64,000 nt of DNA from Halobacillus litoralis (GTDB lineage Bacteria; Bacillota; Bacilli; Bacillales; Halobacillaceae). A program made the position numbers and the translations under genes. The notes beneath the pieces are model-generated. The model was not told the DNA's origin and did not search any database. It saw nothing but the letters and a program-made list of their open reading frames with translations. Where the stretch lies: contig NZ_JAIVKN010000002.1 in assembly GCF_020524025.1 (NCBI RefSeq), positions 496,001-560,000 of the forward strand, in the 5' to 3' direction. Within the stretch, counting starts at the first letter, position 1. Each line of letters starts with the position of its first letter. This document shows, piece after piece, positions 61,851 through 64,000 of the stretch.

Positions 61851-62744
61851 AGCTTGAGTATTAGAGATGGATGAAGCACTTTCCTCATCTGGAGTCTGCT
61901 CTTCATCTTCAGACTCTGGAGCATCTTCATCGCTGTTCATTTCATCTTCTTCTGCAGGTTGATCTGCATCTTCTTTAGGCTCTTCTGATGGTGTCTGTAC
62001 ATCTTCCTGAGCTTCATCTGATGCAGCCTCTTCCTTAGCTTGTTCAATAATCTTGCTCATTGGTTGACCGAAGAAATCTTCCGGGTTGACCGGCTGACCG
62101 TCACTGCGCACTTCAAAGTGTACATGAACGCCGCTTGCTTGTCCGAAAGAATTCCGGCCCGCTGAACCAAGAACATCACCTTGAGCAACATCAGATCCTG
62201 CTAAAACTTCGACATCTTCTAAACTAGCATACACAGTCGAAACATTTTCATCATGTGTGATTTCTATTACATTGCCGTATAGCGGATCTTCTTTTACTTC
62301 AGTGACTGTTCCTGACAGAGCAGCTGTAACTTCAAAAGCTTCTCCATCTTCTCTAGTAATATCTACGCCTTCACTTTGGTAGTATTTATTGTTGTATAGG
62401 ACCAGTGCACTTTCTTGATCTTGCTCAGAAGCGTTATAATCATAGAATTTAGTGACAATGGAAGCTGCTTTTTCGTCAGCTACTGGCATTTGAATATTTT
62501 CTTGATGATCCATAACAGGGACAGAATCTTTCTCATTGTCCGTTGTCAAAAATTCATCTTGAACCTTTGAATCAGGTTGTTCAGCGATTTGATCTTCTAA
62601 ATCACTGGCTCCCTGTTGATACCAGAATACTCCCACAAGCACGAGTGCTGCCACCGACAAATACAAAGCTGGATACAACCATTTCTTGCGCATCAAGCGT
62701 TTAAACTTTAATTTAGTCACGCTTTTTTTACCTTCCTCTTTCAT
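61848..62744 (-). CDS. spoIIQ: Forespore protein SpoIIQ (LytM-like, inactive)
   Basis: Forespore membrane protein that pairs with SpoIIIAH across the intermembrane space; 298 aa. It has one membrane segment (about 24-43) and an M23/LytM domain (about 115-235). The HVHFE motif (about 211-215) is kept, but the first metal-binding His is replaced (SEGVDIT), and the second-position His in the TVYASL loop is also gone. So it should not bind zinc, as in B. subtilis. The C-terminal 60 residues are a very acidic tail not found in B. subtilis. ATG follows GAGGTGATGAAC. Confidence 0.93.
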   Translation of the reverse strand: MKEEGKKSVTKLKFKRLMRKKWLYPALYLSVAALVLVGVFWYQQGASDLEDQIAEQPDSKVQDEFLTTDNEKDSVPVMDHQENIQMPVADEKAASIVTKFYDYNASEQDQESALVLYNNKYYQSEGVDITREDGEAFEVTAALSGTVTEVKEDPLYGNVIEITHDENVSTVYASLEDVEVLAGSDVAQGDVLGSAGRNSFGQASGVHVHFEVRSDGQPVNPEDFFGQPMSKIIEQAKEEAASDEAQEDVQTPSEEPKEDADQPAEEDEMNSDEDAPESEDEEQTPDEESASSISNTQA

Positions 62745-62919
62745 GTTCATCACCTCAAAAACCATTCTGAACACATATTGGATAATCTATACATAAAGAG
62801 GAAAAAATTATTAAACAAAAATGAAAACTTTCTCATAATCAAGCGAATTCCTATTCTAACCTGTCGCTTAAGGCCTCACGTAAAGAGTTTCAGCTTTGCA
62901 GGGATATTAATTTCTATAG

Positions 62920-62956
62920 AAAAAAGGATGCCGGGGGATCCCGGCATCCTTTTTTC
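62920..62956 (-). terminator. Terminator of spoIID
   Basis: AAAAAAGGATGCCGGG / CCCGGCATCCTTTTTT hairpin. Confidence 0.9.
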
Positions 62957-62969
62957 TGATGGACAGTTC

Positions 62970-63995
62970 TTAATTAACTGGTTTATTTTCACCTGGAGAT
63001 AAAGCTGCTGTTTGAGTGCTTAATGGAGATATTTCTGTATTTTGATAATAATGAGCAATGATGTCTTTGTATCCTTTTCCTGTCTTCGCCATTCCATTAG
63101 CCCCATACTGACTCATCCCCACACCATGACCATAGCCTTTAGTTGTGAAAATTACGTGGTCCCCTTTTTGTTGAATAGAGAAATCACTGGAAGATAATCC
63201 AAACTTTTCACGGATTTCCCTGCCTGTAAATGTGTGGTCAGCAATATGAACCTCATCTACACGGTTCCCCTCTGTCTTCGTCATGGTGGTGTCTTCAATC
63301 ATACTTCCAAGGGAAATCCCCAAGGTTTGTTCCACCTCTGCAACAGTGACAATCTTTTGATCTGCAAACTTCGGTGACTCCTGATCCCATGGACTTTCTA
63401 CACTTTTCAAATAAGGAATATCCTGTCCCCAGTAGTCCCCTGCATTTTCTGTATAACCGTTGCTTGTTGAAAAGAAAGAAGCTGTGATGGGTTTATGATC
63501 ATACGTGATAATTTCTCCTTTGGTAGCCGTCACAGCTTCATTGATTTTTGCCATATTTTCCGTAAAATTCTCTTTCCAAAGGCTCCTCAATTCATTCTCA
63601 TCTTTATATACCTGATGAGTGACTGTGTCTGTTACATCCGCTTCTCCTGAAACCTTTTCCCCCTGTACAATATGCTGGGTGATATAAGTCCTTGCAGCAA
63701 GTGCTTGTGCTTTTAAAGCTTCAACCTCAAAATTTACAGGCATCTCTGAAGCAACAACCCTTGCTACATAAGTTTCCAAAGGTACGTCTTCCACTTGTTC
63801 AGAACTGCTTCTCCATACTTTCACAGAAAAAGGGGCGTCTTCCAGGGTGGTCACTTGTTCTTTGTGTGCCGTTTCTTCCACTCTTTCCATACTGCCGGAA
63901 TTCGTAAAAGGAACGACGATCAATGTTGGTAGTACGAGTATTGTAACAAGTAAGCCGCTTACAGCCAGTATTCCGATCCCATTGTTTTTTTTCAT
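62970..63995 (-). CDS. spoIID: Stage II sporulation protein D (peptidoglycan lytic transglycosylase)
   Basis: Septal wall hydrolase needed for engulfment, with SpoIIM and SpoIIP; 341 aa. It has a membrane anchor near residues 8-28 and the SpoIID domain with VPLETYVARVVASEMPVNFEVEALKAQALAARTYI (about 74-108), containing the catalytic Glu in ASEMP. Further conserved parts are SFFSTSNGYTENAGDYWG (about 173-190) and the late GYGHGVGMSQYGANGMA (about 289-305). The ATG lies at the last bases of the window, so its ribosome site is only partly visible. It precedes spoIIQ in the same orientation. Confidence 0.95.
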   Translation of the reverse strand: MKKNNGIGILAVSGLLVTILVLPTLIVVPFTNSGSMERVEETAHKEQVTTLEDAPFSVKVWRSSSEQVEDVPLETYVARVVASEMPVNFEVEALKAQALAARTYITQHIVQGEKVSGEADVTDTVTHQVYKDENELRSLWKENFTENMAKINEAVTATKGEIITYDHKPITASFFSTSNGYTENAGDYWGQDIPYLKSVESPWDQESPKFADQKIVTVAEVEQTLGISLGSMIEDTTMTKTEGNRVDEVHIADHTFTGREIREKFGLSSSDFSIQQKGDHVIFTTKGYGHGVGMSQYGANGMAKTGKGYKDIIAHYYQNTEISPLSTQTAALSPGENKPVN

Positions 63996-64000
63996 CCGCA

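Overview
The window looks like a chromosomal segment of a moderately halophilic, endospore-forming member of the Bacillaceae, most likely Halobacillus or a close relative (inference). The evidence is Gram-positive AGGAGG-type ribosome binding sites, GTG and TTG starts, and a B. subtilis-like block spoIID - spoIIQ - spoIIID - mbl - flhO - flhP near fabZ. Other support is a HutP-controlled hut operon, SinR, an M4 neutral protease, several sodium-coupled symporters, and very acidic lipoprotein and spore-protein tails. No tRNA, rRNA, CRISPR array, prophage or intact insertion sequence was seen.

Layout. Positions 1-1650 hold a truncated two-subunit Na+/solute symporter operon. Positions 1830-5300 hold an L-Ala-D-Glu/D-Ala peptidase-type lysin, a haem-copper-oxidase-like membrane protein, a FrnE-type DsbA protein and a two-gene DUF3100 membrane system. 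Positions 5768-7507 encode a secreted thermolysin-like protease. Positions 7588-20020 are a galactoside regulon: GH36 alpha-galactosidase, galK, galE, galT and GH42 beta-galactosidase in one operon, a divergent AraC regulator, then an SSS symporter and an aldose epimerase. CcpA cre-like boxes lie at the promoters. Positions 20021-21014 carry no gene but hold two inverted copies of a GC-rich dispersed repeat and a degenerate mobile-element end.

Positions 21015-26455 hold aadK, a lipoprotein, a LytR-CpsA-Psr protein, a small membrane protein, a TrkH/KtrB potassium transporter and another lipoprotein. Positions 26658-32635 are hutP-hutH-hutU-hutI-hutG, with a cre box over the promoter and an antitermination hairpin between hutP and hutH. 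A flavin amine oxidase is divergent from it. Positions 34305-43144 are a carbohydrate operon: binding protein, two permeases, LacI regulator, ThuA-like protein, two Gfo/Idh/MocA oxidoreductases, a TIM-barrel sugar isomerase/epimerase and a DUF624 protein. It has no ATPase gene. A second TIM-barrel isomerase lies at 44969. The pairing of ThuA with Gfo/Idh/MocA and isomerase-like proteins suggests an oxidative, 3-keto-glycoside type of route (inference). This is the best candidate in the window for an incompletely described system.

Positions 43509-48436 include an Hsp20-like protein, a very small two-CxxC protein (44302-44460) whose ribosome binding site abuts a 223-bp MITE-like element with an 8-bp near-perfect target duplication, a PAP2 phosphatase with a changed motif, SinR without SinI, a CBS-domain protein with a HEPN-like RNxxxH motif, and a PilZ protein. 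Positions 48545-52955 encode a two-gene RND efflux system. Positions 53239-64000 run from a conserved hypothetical protein and an acidic lipoprotein through fabZ, a methyltransferase plus FAD monooxygenase pair and an EpuA-like protein to the flagellar, cell-shape and sporulation genes.
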